From the NCBI RefSeq assembly GCF_014694455.1, contig NZ_JAAUWT010000003.1, positions 308,795-372,794 of the forward strand: DNA of 64,000 nucleotides, given 5' to 3'. Shown here piece after piece: positions 46,081 to 55,470 of this stretch. Position numbers and translations under genes: made by a program. Source of the DNA: Vibrio sp. S9_S30. GTDB taxonomy: Bacteria; Pseudomonadota; Gammaproteobacteria; Enterobacterales; Vibrionaceae. Under the pieces are notes generated by a model. That model did no database searches and was not told the origin of the DNA. It was given only the letters and a program-made list of their open reading frames with translations. Each line of letters opens with the position of its first letter. Within the stretch, counting starts at the first letter, position 1.

Positions 46081-46998
46081 TTATGCGCTTTTGGAAACCT
46101 GTAGCCGCGACTCTTTCTTCGGGGTTGCCAATACGGGTTGCGGCTTGGCTTGCTTTTCATACAAAAAACGCAGAACCGACTGGCGATATTTTTGATACTG
46201 GGGGTCATCCGCAAGCTGAACACGATTTCTCGGTCGGTCCAATTCGACACTGAGCACTTCACCAATCGTGGCCGCAGGGCCGTTGGTCATCATAACAATC
46301 CGATCCGACAGCAGAACGGCTTCATCGACATCGTGCGTTATCATGATCACGGTGGTGTTAAGTTCGGCGTGAATCGCCATGAGGGCGTCTTGCAAATAGG
46401 CGCGGGTTAACGCATCTAACGCACCAAACGGCTCATCCATCAGCAATACTTTCGGTTTTAACGCAAGTGCTCGCGCAATTCCGACTCGCTGCTTCATGCC
46501 TCCCGAAATCTCATCGGGCATTTTGTCGCTGGCATGGGTCATTTGAACTAATTCAAGGTAATGTTGCACCTGATCGCGCACCCACGACCTCTTTGTCTTG
46601 CCCTCTGTCGTGTTGACGGCACATTGCTTCTTTGAGAATTGCTTCGTCGATAATTGCTTCGTCGATAATTGCTTTGTGGCGAATTGCTTTACGGCTAATT
46701 CCACGTTTTGGTAAACCGACAGCCAAGGCAGCAAAGCGTGATGTTGAAACACCACCGCTCGCTCTGGACCTGGTCCATCGACCTCTCGTCCTTGCAATAT
46801 CACGCCACCGTCGGTTGGTTCGTGTAACCCTGCCACAAGGTTCAGGACGGTTGATTTTCCGCAACCTGAGTGACCAATTAGCGAGATGAATTCACCTTCT
46901 TGAATGCGTAAATCCACTTTTCTCAACGCGATAAATTCACCTTTTGGGGTGGGAAATCGCATACCTAACTGAGTGAGGTTTAAATATGAATTTGGCAT
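46081..46998 (-). CDS. nrtD: nitrate ABC transporter ATPase (NrtD-like) with a repeat insertion
   Basis: A 305-residue ATPase of the NrtD/TauB group: Walker A GHSGCGKST near residue 43, Q-loop VVFQHHALLPW, signature EISGGMKQRVGIARAL, Walker B VLLMDEPFGALD and the switch His in TVIMITHDVDEA. Between Q-loop and signature the usual short linker carries about 35 extra polar residues made of the repeated pentapeptide TKQLS (residues 100-134). The gene follows the permease by 9 bp. Whether the insertion disturbs assembly is unknown. Confidence 0.88.
   Translation of the reverse strand: MPNSYLNLTQLGMRFPTPKGEFIALRKVDLRIQEGEFISLIGHSGCGKSTVLNLVAGLHEPTDGGVILQGREVDGPGPERAVVFQHHALLPWLSVYQNVELAVKQFATKQLSTKQLSTKQFSKKQCAVNTTEGKTKRSWVRDQVQHYLELVQMTHASDKMPDEISGGMKQRVGIARALALKPKVLLMDEPFGALDALTRAYLQDALMAIHAELNTTVIMITHDVDEAVLLSDRIVMMTNGPAATIGEVLSVELDRPRNRVQLADDPQYQKYRQSVLRFLYEKQAKPQPVLATPKKESRLQVSKSA
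46623..46697. repeat. five 15-bp repeats inside the nitrate ATPase gene
   Basis: Units of attgcttcgtcgata (two exact copies and three variants), in frame with the gene; the minus strand encodes KQ[LF][SA][TK]. The unit length of 15 keeps the frame when copies are lost or gained. Confidence 0.85.
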
Positions 46999-47007
46999 CG
47001 TGTTCTC

Positions 47008-48009
47008 CTAACGCAGTACTTGCTGCTTGTCCCAAGACACTGACTTTTGCAGCGTCAGCATTCCCCTATCGAGCAACAACCCGATAAACCCTATCGTAAT
47101 CACGGCGACCATGATCCGCCCTAACGAGGCAGAGCCGCCATTTTGAAATTCATCCCACACGAACTTTCCGAGCCCAGGGTTCTGCGCCAGCATTTCTGCG
47201 GCAATCAACACCATCCATGCCACGCCTAGCGAAAGACGCAAACCGGTAAAAATCATGGGAATCGATGAGGGAAGAACAATCGTCCAAATGTGTTTCCACC
47301 AAGATAGTCGCAGTACTCGGCTTACGTTCACCAGATCGTTATCGACACTCGTCACCCCAACGGCGGTATTGATCAACGTGGGCCACAAACTGCACAACGC
47401 GACAGTAAGCAAAGAGTTCACAAACGATTTGGTCATCAAAGGATCGGGGCTAGCGTATGTGGCACTCACCACCATGGTGACAATCGGTAACCATGCCAAT
47501 GGAGAAACGGGTTTCAGTAATTGGATCACTGGGTTGAATGCTTGATACACGTTCTGATTCAACCCCAACACGATCCCCGCAGGAATGGCTATGAGTGAAG
47601 CAAGCAGAAAGCCGCACGCGACGGTAATTAAGCTCGTCACTATCTGGTCAAAGAAGGTCGACTTGCCGGTATAGGGGCGAATTTTCACTTTTGCATTAGG
47701 ATCTTTTATCAATGTCGCTGCGTTGCGCTTTTCTTGACGCTCAACAAACGCCTTTTCTTTCTCTCTTTCTGCCCAATGTTCGGAGACCAAATGACCAAAC
47801 TGCTGCGCGGTTTGAACGGGGCCTGGCAATGTGCCTAGAGAGGTTTGTACTTGGCGAGCCGACAAATGCCATAACATCAAGAACAGCAAAATCCCAAGCA
47901 GAGGAAGCAGCACCGCTTTGCTGTGATTGGCTACCTGCGCTTTGCTTGGACATAACGACAATACGTTATTCGTCGACGTCCGGTCCTTCTTAGGTAACTG
48001 ACTGTCCAT
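47008..48009 (-). CDS. nrtB: nitrate ABC transporter permease (NrtB-like)
   Basis: A 333-residue inner-membrane permease of the NrtB/SsuC group. One early TM (about residues 33-52), a cytosolic or periplasmic stretch of about 70 residues (EHWAEREKEKAFVERQEKR), then five TM segments with the EAA loop DNDLVNVSRVLRLSWWKHIW near 225. It lies between the binding-protein gene and the ATPase gene. Nitrate as substrate follows from the setting with nirBD and nasA. Confidence 0.87.
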   Translation of the reverse strand: MDSQLPKKDRTSTNNVLSLCPSKAQVANHSKAVLLPLLGILLFLMLWHLSARQVQTSLGTLPGPVQTAQQFGHLVSEHWAEREKEKAFVERQEKRNAATLIKDPNAKVKIRPYTGKSTFFDQIVTSLITVACGFLLASLIAIPAGIVLGLNQNVYQAFNPVIQLLKPVSPLAWLPIVTMVVSATYASPDPLMTKSFVNSLLTVALCSLWPTLINTAVGVTSVDNDLVNVSRVLRLSWWKHIWTIVLPSSIPMIFTGLRLSLGVAWMVLIAAEMLAQNPGLGKFVWDEFQNGGSASLGRIMVAVITIGFIGLLLDRGMLTLQKSVSWDKQQVLR

Positions 48010-48010
48010 G

Positions 48011-49390
48011 CTAAATTTCCTCTGAGCCTTTCAACCCAATGCTGAATTTTTTTAAGTACGCGTTTGGCTTTTTGCCGTCATAAACGATATTGTCGATAAA
48101 ATGCGTTTGTGGCTGGCGGTAACCATCTTGCAAGTCAAATTCTGGGAAGTCTGCTTTGCTCAATACCCCGTCTTCAATGAGCGATTCGGCAGCTTGTTGG
48201 TAAAGGTCAGGCCGATAGACTTGCTTCGCGATATTGGCGTACCAATCATCGGGTTTTTCTTCTGGAATTTGCCCCCAACGACGCATTTGCGTTAAGTACC
48301 AAATGGCGTCGCTGTAATAGGGGTACGTCGCGTTGTTGCGGAAAAATACATTGAAGTCTGGCACTGAACGTTTGTCGCCTTTTTCATACTCAAACGTGCC
48401 CGTCATACTGTTGGCGATCACATCCGCATCCGCACCGACGTATTGGCTTTTGGCCAGTAATGTCACCGCTTCATGGCGATTGGCGTTGTTGTTCTCATCT
48501 AACCAATAAGCGGCTCGAATTAATGCCTTAATCACACGTATGTGTGTGTTCGGGTATGTCTCCGCCCATGCTTTAGAGACACCAAACACTTTTTCAGGAT
48601 TGTTTTTCCATATTTCGTAATCGGTGACGACTGGTACGCCTATCCCCTTGATAACCGCCTGCTGATTCCAAGGTTCACCAACGCAATAACCTTTAATGGT
48701 TCCGGCTTCCATCGTGGCGGGCATCTGTGGTGGAGGCGTGACACTCAGCAGCACATCGGCGTCTAACTGACCGCTATTGTCTCCTGTTTTCGGCGCGTAA
48801 TATCCTGGGTGAATCCCCCCTGCTGCTAGCCAATAACGCAATTCGTAATTATGGGTAGAAACCGGAAACACCATCCCCATATTGAATGGCTTCCCCTTGT
48901 CGAGGTAACTTTCTACCACAGGTTTTAAGGCATCAGCTTTGATTGGGTGAACGGGTTTTCCATCTGCTCGCTGACTTAAGTGAGGCTTCATTTGTTGCCA
49001 TATGTCATTAGAAACGGTGATGGCGTTACCATTCAAATCCATACTGAATGCGGTGATCATTTCCGCTTTCGTTCCAATTCCAATGGCTGCCCCTAGCGGT
49101 TGCCCCGACAGCATGTGTGCGCCATCCAACTCCCCATCAATCACTCTGTCGAGCAGCACTTTCCAGTTGGCTTGTGCTTCCAGCGTCACGTACAATCCTT
49201 CGTCTTCAAAAAAGCCTTTTTCATGCGCCACCGCGAGGGGAGCCATATCGGTCAGCTTAATGAAGCCAAACTTCAAATCCTCGCGCTCAGGCTCTCCTAC
49301 CTTCGCAAAAGCAGAGAACGTCCCCAGTAAGAGCGTGAAACCCACAGCCTTTAATAACCAAGGTTTTATTCTGTTTTTCCGACAACCCAT
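48011..49390 (-). CDS. nrtA: nitrate ABC transporter binding protein (NrtA-like)
   Basis: A 459-residue periplasmic binding protein of the NrtA/CmpA family. The ATG at 49390 with AGGAG eight bases upstream gives a signal peptide ending FSAFA, followed by [21 protein letters not shown]. Family segments include [13 protein letters not shown] and EPWNQQAV. A strong terminator lies 48-76 bases upstream of the ATG, so the gene is reached only by read-through or antitermination. Confidence 0.88.
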   Translation of the reverse strand: MGCRKNRIKPWLLKAVGFTLLLGTFSAFAKVGEPEREDLKFGFIKLTDMAPLAVAHEKGFFEDEGLYVTLEAQANWKVLLDRVIDGELDGAHMLSGQPLGAAIGIGTKAEMITAFSMDLNGNAITVSNDIWQQMKPHLSQRADGKPVHPIKADALKPVVESYLDKGKPFNMGMVFPVSTHNYELRYWLAAGGIHPGYYAPKTGDNSGQLDADVLLSVTPPPQMPATMEAGTIKGYCVGEPWNQQAVIKGIGVPVVTDYEIWKNNPEKVFGVSKAWAETYPNTHIRVIKALIRAAYWLDENNNANRHEAVTLLAKSQYVGADADVIANSMTGTFEYEKGDKRSVPDFNVFFRNNATYPYYSDAIWYLTQMRRWGQIPEEKPDDWYANIAKQVYRPDLYQQAAESLIEDGVLSKADFPEFDLQDGYRQPQTHFIDNIVYDGKKPNAYLKKFSIGLKGSEEI

Positions 49391-49437
49391 TCGAACGCTC
49401 CTGTTCCAATTTCCAATAATCAGCATTTAAAAAAAAA

Positions 49438-49466
49438 GCGCGGCTACACTCGAAGTGCAGTCGCGC
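49438..49466 (-). terminator. leader terminator before nrtA (antitermination target)
   Basis: 13-bp stem, GCGCG then A-C mismatch then CTGCACT against AGTGTAG/CGCGC (one G-U pair), loop TCG, followed by nine T residues on the minus strand. It lies between the promoter region and the nrtA start, not after a gene, so it acts as an attenuator. The ANTAR regulator encoded upstream is the natural antiterminator. I could not pick out the paired hexaloop hairpins that ANTAR proteins bind. Confidence 0.8.
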
Positions 49467-49473
49467 CATTGCG

Positions 49474-49528
49474 TAGGGTCTGTTGATCTTCCGCGGTTGA
49501 GTTTTGTTTGAAAGATCAACCGACCCTA
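49474..49528. repeat. palindromic repeat element, copy A
   Basis: A 55-bp element TAGGGTCtGTTGATCTT-N21-AAGATCAACcGACCCTA: arms of 7 and 9 bp around one mismatch. It is about 80 percent identical to copy B at 50754-50807, in the same orientation. It lies in the nrtA leader just before the leader terminator. It looks like a small mobile palindromic (REP/MITE-like) unit. Confidence 0.75.
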
Positions 49529-49891
49529 ATTATTGACCACCGCCGTTGATGGCCTACCGGAGCATTGCTCCGCTTATGGTTTTATTGTTTCAAGTTACAT
49601 GCCAAACAAAAAAACCGCCATATTTCAAAAGGTTGAAATAGGTCAGTGGAATAAATTGGGTTATCTTGCCTCTTTATAGTGCAACGTTGCACCAGATCGA
49701 ATGAATTCTAAATAGATACGGGTCTAAAAGGTTTTTTCTTGCACATTCCAACCGTTACTCGTAGCCAAACACTGTTAACTGCGCCTACAAAACCCTGGTA
49801 TTTTCATCCATAAGAATATCGAGTTTTTTGTAGCGACCACCTGCTGCAAAGCGCGCTCAAGAAATCGACACGCCCTCTATTTTTAATAATA

Positions 49892-49913
49892 TACCCAAGT
49901 GATCTCACGATGC
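49892..49913 (+). repeat. dispersed intergenic repeat, copy 2
   Basis: tacccaagtgatctcacgatgc, related to copy 1 at 31369. It lies in the 690-bp gap between nrtA and the ANTAR regulator, which otherwise holds the leader hairpins and copy A of the palindromic element but no gene. Confidence 0.55.
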
Positions 49914-50080
49914 AGGATTCAGAGCCTCCTATTCTGTGTCAATTCAAGCCTCTCTATTAGGAAAGAACGGACGCAGTGGAATGACGAGGGCTAAACAAGC
50001 CGTGATATTCGCTGCGTAGATGTTTATCCTCCCTCCGCTTCTTCGTTGTACACAACAATTGCGGGCGACCTAATATTGAA

Positions 50081-50680
50081 TTAACCAATCGCGTCAAACG
50101 TGAGCATTATGTTTTTAGCGACAAGACCGATTGGCTGGCTGGATTTCATCGCGCTGGTTCGAAGTGCTTTATAGGCTTCTTCTTCATCTATGCGGTGCAT
50201 TTTCATCAATGTACCTTTGGCTTTTTCAATCCATTTTCGATCGTCGAGCTTTTGATGGAGCAAGGCAATGTCCTGCTCAATCTTGTCCATGTTTTCACGC
50301 AGGCGCTTTGCATGCTTGAGCCACATAAACAAATCATGATCGGAGCGGTAAGGAAGGATGACGTATTGGTTCGCAAAAGGAAGGTGGGCAATGCTCTCGG
50401 CTTGGAGTGTTTCTATAAGTATGACCAATGCGCACTTTTTTCCAATGGCATATTCAATGAGACACGTCAATTCAGCGGTTGGCGCAGCCCATGAAACCAC
50501 CAAAGATTGACGATGCATATTATGTTCTGGCTCTGCCCCAGAATCCGATGCATTGAGCATTGCTTCTAAGTGTGCCAACTGGCAACGCACAACGCTCATG
50601 TGCTGCGTGACCAGTTGTTCACTAAGAAGCGTTTGGTGCTCTGAGTTATCGCTAAGTAAGAAAACCGTCTGATCCTTCAT
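50081..50680 (-). CDS. nasT: ANTAR-domain antiterminator of NasT type
   Basis: A 199-residue regulator with an N-terminal receiver-like domain without the full phospho-acceptor set and a C-terminal ANTAR RNA-binding domain from about residue 140: WIEKAKGTLMKMHRIDEEEA with the AxxxL helix following. NasT/NasR proteins bind leader RNA and prevent termination before nitrate assimilation genes. It lies between the nasA part and the nrt-nir part of the island, and terminator hairpins exist in both leaders. No NasS-like sensor gene is next to it; NrtA-like protein could be the only nitrate binder. Confidence 0.85.
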   Translation of the reverse strand: MKDQTVFLLSDNSEHQTLLSEQLVTQHMSVVRCQLAHLEAMLNASDSGAEPEHNMHRQSLVVSWAAPTAELTCLIEYAIGKKCALVILIETLQAESIAHLPFANQYVILPYRSDHDLFMWLKHAKRLRENMDKIEQDIALLHQKLDDRKWIEKAKGTLMKMHRIDEEEAYKALRTSAMKSSQPIGLVAKNIMLTFDAIG

Positions 50681-50753
50681 AACATGTCCTTTTTATTGCA
50701 TTCCGACTTCTGTTATGAAGTGGGATGGGTTAGGAGACGAGAGTTTCCTTTAC

Positions 50754-50807
50754 TAGTGTCTGTTTATCTTTCGTGGTTAAATTTTTTTGAAAGATAAACA
50801 GACTCTA
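50754..50807. repeat. palindromic repeat element, copy B
   Basis: 54-bp element TAGTGTCTGTTTATCTTTC-N16-GAAAGATAAACAGACTCTA, near-perfect palindrome, homologous to copy A. The last 14 codons and stop of the YbiB-like gene lie inside it, so the insertion supplied that protein's C-terminus (tail SVYLSKKFNHER). Confidence 0.78.
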
Positions 50808-51759
50808 AATATTGGCTCCAATACTCGTTTGCCAATAGCTGCGCCTTGTCTTTGTCTCCATCAATAGCAAACAGCGCCGACACCAGCGTCGCAACGACAC
50901 TATGTGACATTAATTCAAGATCGGCAGATGCCGTTCCTAGCACGCATTGCGTCGCCACGTTTACAGGTTGAGAGGCACTTTCTTCCCAATAAACAGGATC
51001 GACCTTACCGTGATCGCACACCCACACCGTTTGGCTTACTTTTGGGTTGAATTCGGTTTCGCCCGACGTGCCTTTGAACGACAGCACTCGTCCCGATTCG
51101 GCAGAGACTTTTTGCTCGACCTTCGCATGTAACTCTTGAAACCCCGGATGAAAGCTGCCTCTGAGCCCATAGGGCAATTGACCGGGGTTGAGCGCTCTGA
51201 CTACCGTATTGATCGGCGTTCTAACGCCATATCGTGCATTCCAACTTAGTAACGTTACTATTTTGGGCTGAAAAGCCTCCAATGGCAGGTATGCAATGCC
51301 CTCGGATTGAATGACCTTTTCTGCGTGCTGCAAATTCTGTGCTTTAACAATGCCGATCGCGTCGAGAGACTGCTCGGCATGATTTTTTGTTAAGTGTCTT
51401 TGTGCATGACCGTGCAATAGAATCTTGTGACCGTTATCCGCCAAAATTTTAGCGGCAACCAAATGCCAAGGTTTGTCGGTTGTTTTGTTTTCGTGGACAC
51501 GCTTGCCCGCATACAACGGCCAGTCCAAATCCGCTTGAATGGGTTCAACGCCTTCATGAAATGCGCGGACAAACCCAGCAATCTCTTCCGGTGTTTCGTT
51601 ATTCACCCGCATTAACACTAATGCCATCGCCAGTTGGTCGTCGGCAACGTGCCCATCAAACCATCCTCTCATCAAATCGAACGATTCCTGCTCAGTGAGC
51701 GATCTTCTTCCACGCTCGCCCTTTCCGAGAGCCTTAATACACTGAATAGCGATAGACAT
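50764..51759 (-). CDS. YbiB-like protein of the anthranilate phosphoribosyltransferase fold
   Basis: A 331-residue protein of the glycosyltransferase family 3/YbiB group: GRRSLTEQESFDLMRGW and MALVLMRVNNETPEEIAGF form the helical N-terminal domain, and VRTPINTVVRALNP replaces a ligand segment. YbiB-like proteins bind nucleic acid and have no shown transferase activity. The ATG at 51759 follows AAGGAAG; the upstream TTG/ATG choice at 51819 overlaps cobA. The position in the nitrate island is shared with other gammaproteobacteria as far as I recall. Its C-terminal 14 codons come from palindromic element B. Confidence 0.78.
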   Translation of the reverse strand: MSIAIQCIKALGKGERGRRSLTEQESFDLMRGWFDGHVADDQLAMALVLMRVNNETPEEIAGFVRAFHEGVEPIQADLDWPLYAGKRVHENKTTDKPWHLVAAKILADNGHKILLHGHAQRHLTKNHAEQSLDAIGIVKAQNLQHAEKVIQSEGIAYLPLEAFQPKIVTLLSWNARYGVRTPINTVVRALNPGQLPYGLRGSFHPGFQELHAKVEQKVSAESGRVLSFKGTSGETEFNPKVSQTVWVCDHGKVDPVYWEESASQPVNVATQCVLGTASADLELMSHSVVATLVSALFAIDGDKDKAQLLANEYWSQYLESVYLSKKFNHER

Positions 51760-51799
51760 TTTTTGCTTCCTTTTGCTGCACCTTTTGACGAAGCGGACA

Positions 51800-52669
51800 C
51801 TATACAGAAAACTCCGCACTCTGTGATATCAAAGCCGAAATACTTGCGCGGATTTTCACCACTTCCCCCAAAATCATCAGTGCAGGGCTCATGCCTTTTA
51901 CTTGGGTTGCACCATCACTGAGCTGACCAAGTGTTAAGGTGTATATTTTCTCTTCCTCACTACACCCATTGATTACGATCGCAACGGGTGTTTCACTCGT
52001 TAAACCATTATTCATGAGCCCTTGCTGAATCTCGTGCGCTTTTTCTAACCCCATATAAAATACCAGCGTTTGCCCGCTGCTCACCAAGCCACTCCATGCA
52101 GGTAATGCACCCGTTACCACATTGCCTGTTACTAACGTCACACTGCGCGAGACTTCACGGTGCGTCAGTGGAATCATGGCACTCGCAGCACAACCTATCG
52201 CGGCAGTAATACCGGGGATCACTTCGAATGGAATTTGATATTTCGCCAATTCCAACGCCTCCTCCCCTCCACGCCCAAATATGAAGGGGTCGCCTCCCTT
52301 CAGCCTGACAACCTGTTTGCCTTCCTTGGCTAATCGGACGAGTAACGCATTTATCGCTTCCTGCTTCATGCTGGGGTGACCGCAGCGTTTGCCAACGTAG
52401 ATGGTTTCTACATGTGGGCTGGCGAGCGTTAAAATGTCTTGGTTGATCAAGCGGTCATACACCAACACTTGGGCATCTTGAATGGCTTTAAATGCTTTGA
52501 TGGTCAACAAATCTGGGTCGCTCGGCCCGCATCCCACCAATTTGACTTTTCCCCTTTCCCTTTCGTTTTGTTTATATGTGATGGGGAATGGCGTATCTCG
52601 CCCCATCGGCTTATCAAGCAGGGGCTTGTACGAAGTCGAACGGCCATCCATTTGCGTTATTTTTGTCAT
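51800..52669 (-). CDS. cobA: uroporphyrinogen-III C-methyltransferase
   Basis: A 289-residue SUMT that makes precorrin-2 for siroheme, the cofactor of NirB. Family segments: KVKLVGCGPSDPDLLTIKA, VYDRLI, VRLKGGDPFIFGRGGEEA and VIPGITAAIGCAASAMIPLTHR. An N-terminal extension of about 40 residues precedes the domain. It is a stand-alone methyltransferase without the CysG dehydrogenase/ferrochelatase part. It lies 20 bp after nasA in the same operon. Confidence 0.92.
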   Translation of the reverse strand: MTKITQMDGRSTSYKPLLDKPMGRDTPFPITYKQNERERGKVKLVGCGPSDPDLLTIKAFKAIQDAQVLVYDRLINQDILTLASPHVETIYVGKRCGHPSMKQEAINALLVRLAKEGKQVVRLKGGDPFIFGRGGEEALELAKYQIPFEVIPGITAAIGCAASAMIPLTHREVSRSVTLVTGNVVTGALPAWSGLVSSGQTLVFYMGLEKAHEIQQGLMNNGLTSETPVAIVINGCSEEEKIYTLTLGQLSDGATQVKGMSPALMILGEVVKIRASISALISQSAEFSV

Positions 52670-52689
52670 ACTCGATCATCCCCTACTTC

Positions 52690-55368
52690 CTAATAAATGA
52701 CGTGTTGTTCCAAAGCGTTATTCAGCTCGGGAATGCATGACCCGCAGTTAGTTCCGCACTTAAGTACGGCCTGCAATTGGTGTAATGATTGAATGTTGTG
52801 TTGCTCAATCGCCTGCTTGATCTGAAGGTCTGACACCTTAAAACAGCTGCAAATCTGCGAGCCTTGTTCACAACCAAACACCCCTTGCGCTCCCACCCCT
52901 TGCAATAGTTTTCGAACATCAAGTGGCTTTCCTAACATCTCTGCGATGTCATTGGCCTTCACGGACATGGGTTGATGACTGATGACGGTTATTGCCTCCG
53001 TCACAAAGCGTTTTTCCAATGGTTCAAACCGACCAGCTATTGCACACCAGCCTTGCGGTATGTCTAAAATCAAGCACCCAGAAAGCGCCGTCATTAAGGA
53101 CAATTTAGAATAAGAAGCCGAGGTGCAATATCGCCAAACAACGCCAGGGACAAGTGTTTGCATTGACGAATAAATAGGATGACGATTCGCAATAAAATCA
53201 GGCTTAGGGTGATCGCTGTAACGCTGAACATGGGTAATGTAACTGCCTACTGTTGCAGGCTTCAGTGACACAGGTTGAGATTTGAATGCGGGCTGCCCAG
53301 AAAGGGGGTCCACCACAGAGGTTATCACTCGGTTGATTTGGCTTGGAAACTCGCCATGCCCACTGTACCCCCCCGCCCAGTGCATGCTCATAAAGACTTG
53401 TTTGGCATTCAGCCCTTGATCCCATTTTGCTTTGGCGTAAACGATAGAACCTTCGGCAGAGGTTGAGTGTTGAATTTGGATCAACTCCCCTTCGCCAATA
53501 CCCAACTGTTCACCGCTCAGTGAATTGAGATACAAGGTCGGTTCCGGTTCGAGCTCCGAAAGATGCTCAATGTGCCCTGTTCGCGTCATCGTGTGCCATT
53601 GGTCGCGGTGACGCCCCGTATTCAGCCACCATGTTGGCTGAGGTTTATCCAATACATTGGTCTTCAAAAACGGGGACTTGGTCTCCAAAAAATTGGCTTT
53701 GCCGGAAGGTGTGCTAAATCGACCATTACGGTAAGGGGCAGCATCTTCATTTAATGGCCACCGAGCTGGCGTCCAGTTTTGATAGTCTTCATCTGAGATG
53801 TCTGCCAGCGCTGATATGTCCAGCAGCAGCGACGAGTCGTGATTTATGGATGTCATTCGCGCGTATTCCCGAAATACATCGGCTTCAGACTCGAAATCGA
53901 ACCCGCTTTCTATGTCCATTTTTTCACACAATGCCTGCCCTACCGCACAAAGGGTTTCCCAATCGGTTTTGGCTTCCCCCGGTGGGGTTATAAAACGGCG
54001 CTGACGCGACATGCATCGCTCGGAGTTGGTCACCATGCCTTGCTTTTCTCCCCATCCAGCCGCGGGCAACAACACGTTGGCGTATTGAGCGGTGTCGCTG
54101 TCGGGGGTAATGTCAGAGACGATCACCATGTCACACTGAGCGAGTGCACGGCGCACTTTGTCGGCATTCGGCATGGAAACCACGGGGTTGGTTGCCATTA
54201 TCCAAATCACTTTCACGTCGCCTTTTTCCACCGCATCGAACAAATCGACGGCTTTCAAACCCGGCTTGGTGGCGATGTTTGGTGCCCCCCAAAATTGGGC
54301 GACTTTTTCGATCGATTCTCCATCAAAGCCTCGATGCACGGCGAGCATATTCGCTAAACCACCCACTTCTCTCCCGCCCATGGCGTTGGGTTGCCCAGTT
54401 ATTGAAAAAGGTCCACTGCCCGCTTTGCCTATTTTTCCGGTAAGCAAGTGCGCGTTGATAATGCTATTGGCTTTCTCAACGCCATCACTCGACTGATTGA
54501 TTCCTTGGCAAAATACGGTAATTGCGGTGGGAGACAAGGCGAACCATTGGTAGAAAGTACGTAACGCCTCAACCTCGAGCCCTAACGTTTGCGCTACGTG
54601 GCGAAGTTCGTATTCCGGCGCCATCACACAGCGAGACAGTTCCTCAAATCCATTGGTGTGATGCTCGATAAAACGCTCGTCCATATGCCCGTTTTCAATG
54701 CAAAAGCGGAGCAAGCCGTTGTAAAGCGTGATGTCGCCATCGTTCTCTAACGCTAAATGCACATCCGCTTGTGCGGCAGTCACGGTTTTGCGCGGGTCTA
54801 TCACCACTATGCGTAAGTGAGGATTTTGTTCTCGGGCTTGTTGGATTCGGCGAAAAATCACTGGGTGGGTCCATGCAGTATTCGCCCCTGATATGACGAT
54901 CAGATCCGTCTGAAGTAGGTCGTCGTAATTAACGGGCACCACATCTTCACCAAACGCGCGAATATGTGCAGCCACCGCCGACGACATACACAATCGTGAG
55001 TTGGTATCAATATTGGCGCTCCCGACATACCCCTTCATCAACTTGTTGGCGACGTAGTAATCTTCGGTAAGTAATTGCCCAGACACATACATCGCCACAG
55101 AGTCCGGCCCGTACTTTTCTATTGTGTCTTTCAGCTTGTCTGAAACGGCATCTATTGCTTTTTGCCATGTCACGGTTTCACCCATAATTCTGGGATACAG
55201 CAACCGAGTGGGCATATTTAGGCTTTCTTTCAGGGCGGCGCCTTTTACACATAACGCTCCTTGGTTGGCTGGGTGCCTTTCGTCACCTTTGATTTGATCT
55301 TCAGCAACGCTTACACCACATCCGACCCCACAATAAGGGCAGGTAGATTGTATTTCACATTTCGACAT
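52690..55368 (-). CDS. nasA: assimilatory nitrate reductase, catalytic subunit
   Basis: An 892-residue cytosolic molybdopterin oxidoreductase. N-terminal [4Fe-4S] site TCPYCGVGCG (C10, C13, C17) with GALCVKG; then the molybdopterin-guanine-dinucleotide domains (NTGRHRDQWHTMTRTG marks the C-terminal dinucleotide-binding fold); then a C-terminal BFD-type [2Fe-2S] domain CSCFKVSDLQIKQ...CGTNCGSC. No NasB-type electron donor gene is adjacent, so ferredoxin/flavodoxin or a distant reductase is needed. The ATG at 55368 has GGGAAG upstream. The leader contains a terminator-like hairpin. Confidence 0.93.
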   Translation of the reverse strand: MSKCEIQSTCPYCGVGCGVSVAEDQIKGDERHPANQGALCVKGAALKESLNMPTRLLYPRIMGETVTWQKAIDAVSDKLKDTIEKYGPDSVAMYVSGQLLTEDYYVANKLMKGYVGSANIDTNSRLCMSSAVAAHIRAFGEDVVPVNYDDLLQTDLIVISGANTAWTHPVIFRRIQQAREQNPHLRIVVIDPRKTVTAAQADVHLALENDGDITLYNGLLRFCIENGHMDERFIEHHTNGFEELSRCVMAPEYELRHVAQTLGLEVEALRTFYQWFALSPTAITVFCQGINQSSDGVEKANSIINAHLLTGKIGKAGSGPFSITGQPNAMGGREVGGLANMLAVHRGFDGESIEKVAQFWGAPNIATKPGLKAVDLFDAVEKGDVKVIWIMATNPVVSMPNADKVRRALAQCDMVIVSDITPDSDTAQYANVLLPAAGWGEKQGMVTNSERCMSRQRRFITPPGEAKTDWETLCAVGQALCEKMDIESGFDFESEADVFREYARMTSINHDSSLLLDISALADISDEDYQNWTPARWPLNEDAAPYRNGRFSTPSGKANFLETKSPFLKTNVLDKPQPTWWLNTGRHRDQWHTMTRTGHIEHLSELEPEPTLYLNSLSGEQLGIGEGELIQIQHSTSAEGSIVYAKAKWDQGLNAKQVFMSMHWAGGYSGHGEFPSQINRVITSVVDPLSGQPAFKSQPVSLKPATVGSYITHVQRYSDHPKPDFIANRHPIYSSMQTLVPGVVWRYCTSASYSKLSLMTALSGCLILDIPQGWCAIAGRFEPLEKRFVTEAITVISHQPMSVKANDIAEMLGKPLDVRKLLQGVGAQGVFGCEQGSQICSCFKVSDLQIKQAIEQHNIQSLHQLQAVLKCGTNCGSCIPELNNALEQHVIY

Positions 55369-55435
55369 GCAGACTTCCCTTGGCAAATTATGCTCCGTAA
55401 ACCTTGTTAACCTCGCCTATCGAGGTTGCTTGAAT

Positions 55436-55470
55436 ACAAAAAGGCACCCGAAAGGCGCCATTGCCTTTGA
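55436..55470 (-). terminator. leader hairpin before nasA (possible attenuator)
   Basis: On the minus strand AAAGGCA pairs with TGCCTTT around an inner GGCGCC / GGGTGCC stem and runs into TTTTTG, about 70 bases before the nasA ATG. A second perfect hairpin AACCTCG / CGAGGTT lies between it and the start. As with nrtA this would stop transcripts unless antiterminated. Confidence 0.6.
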
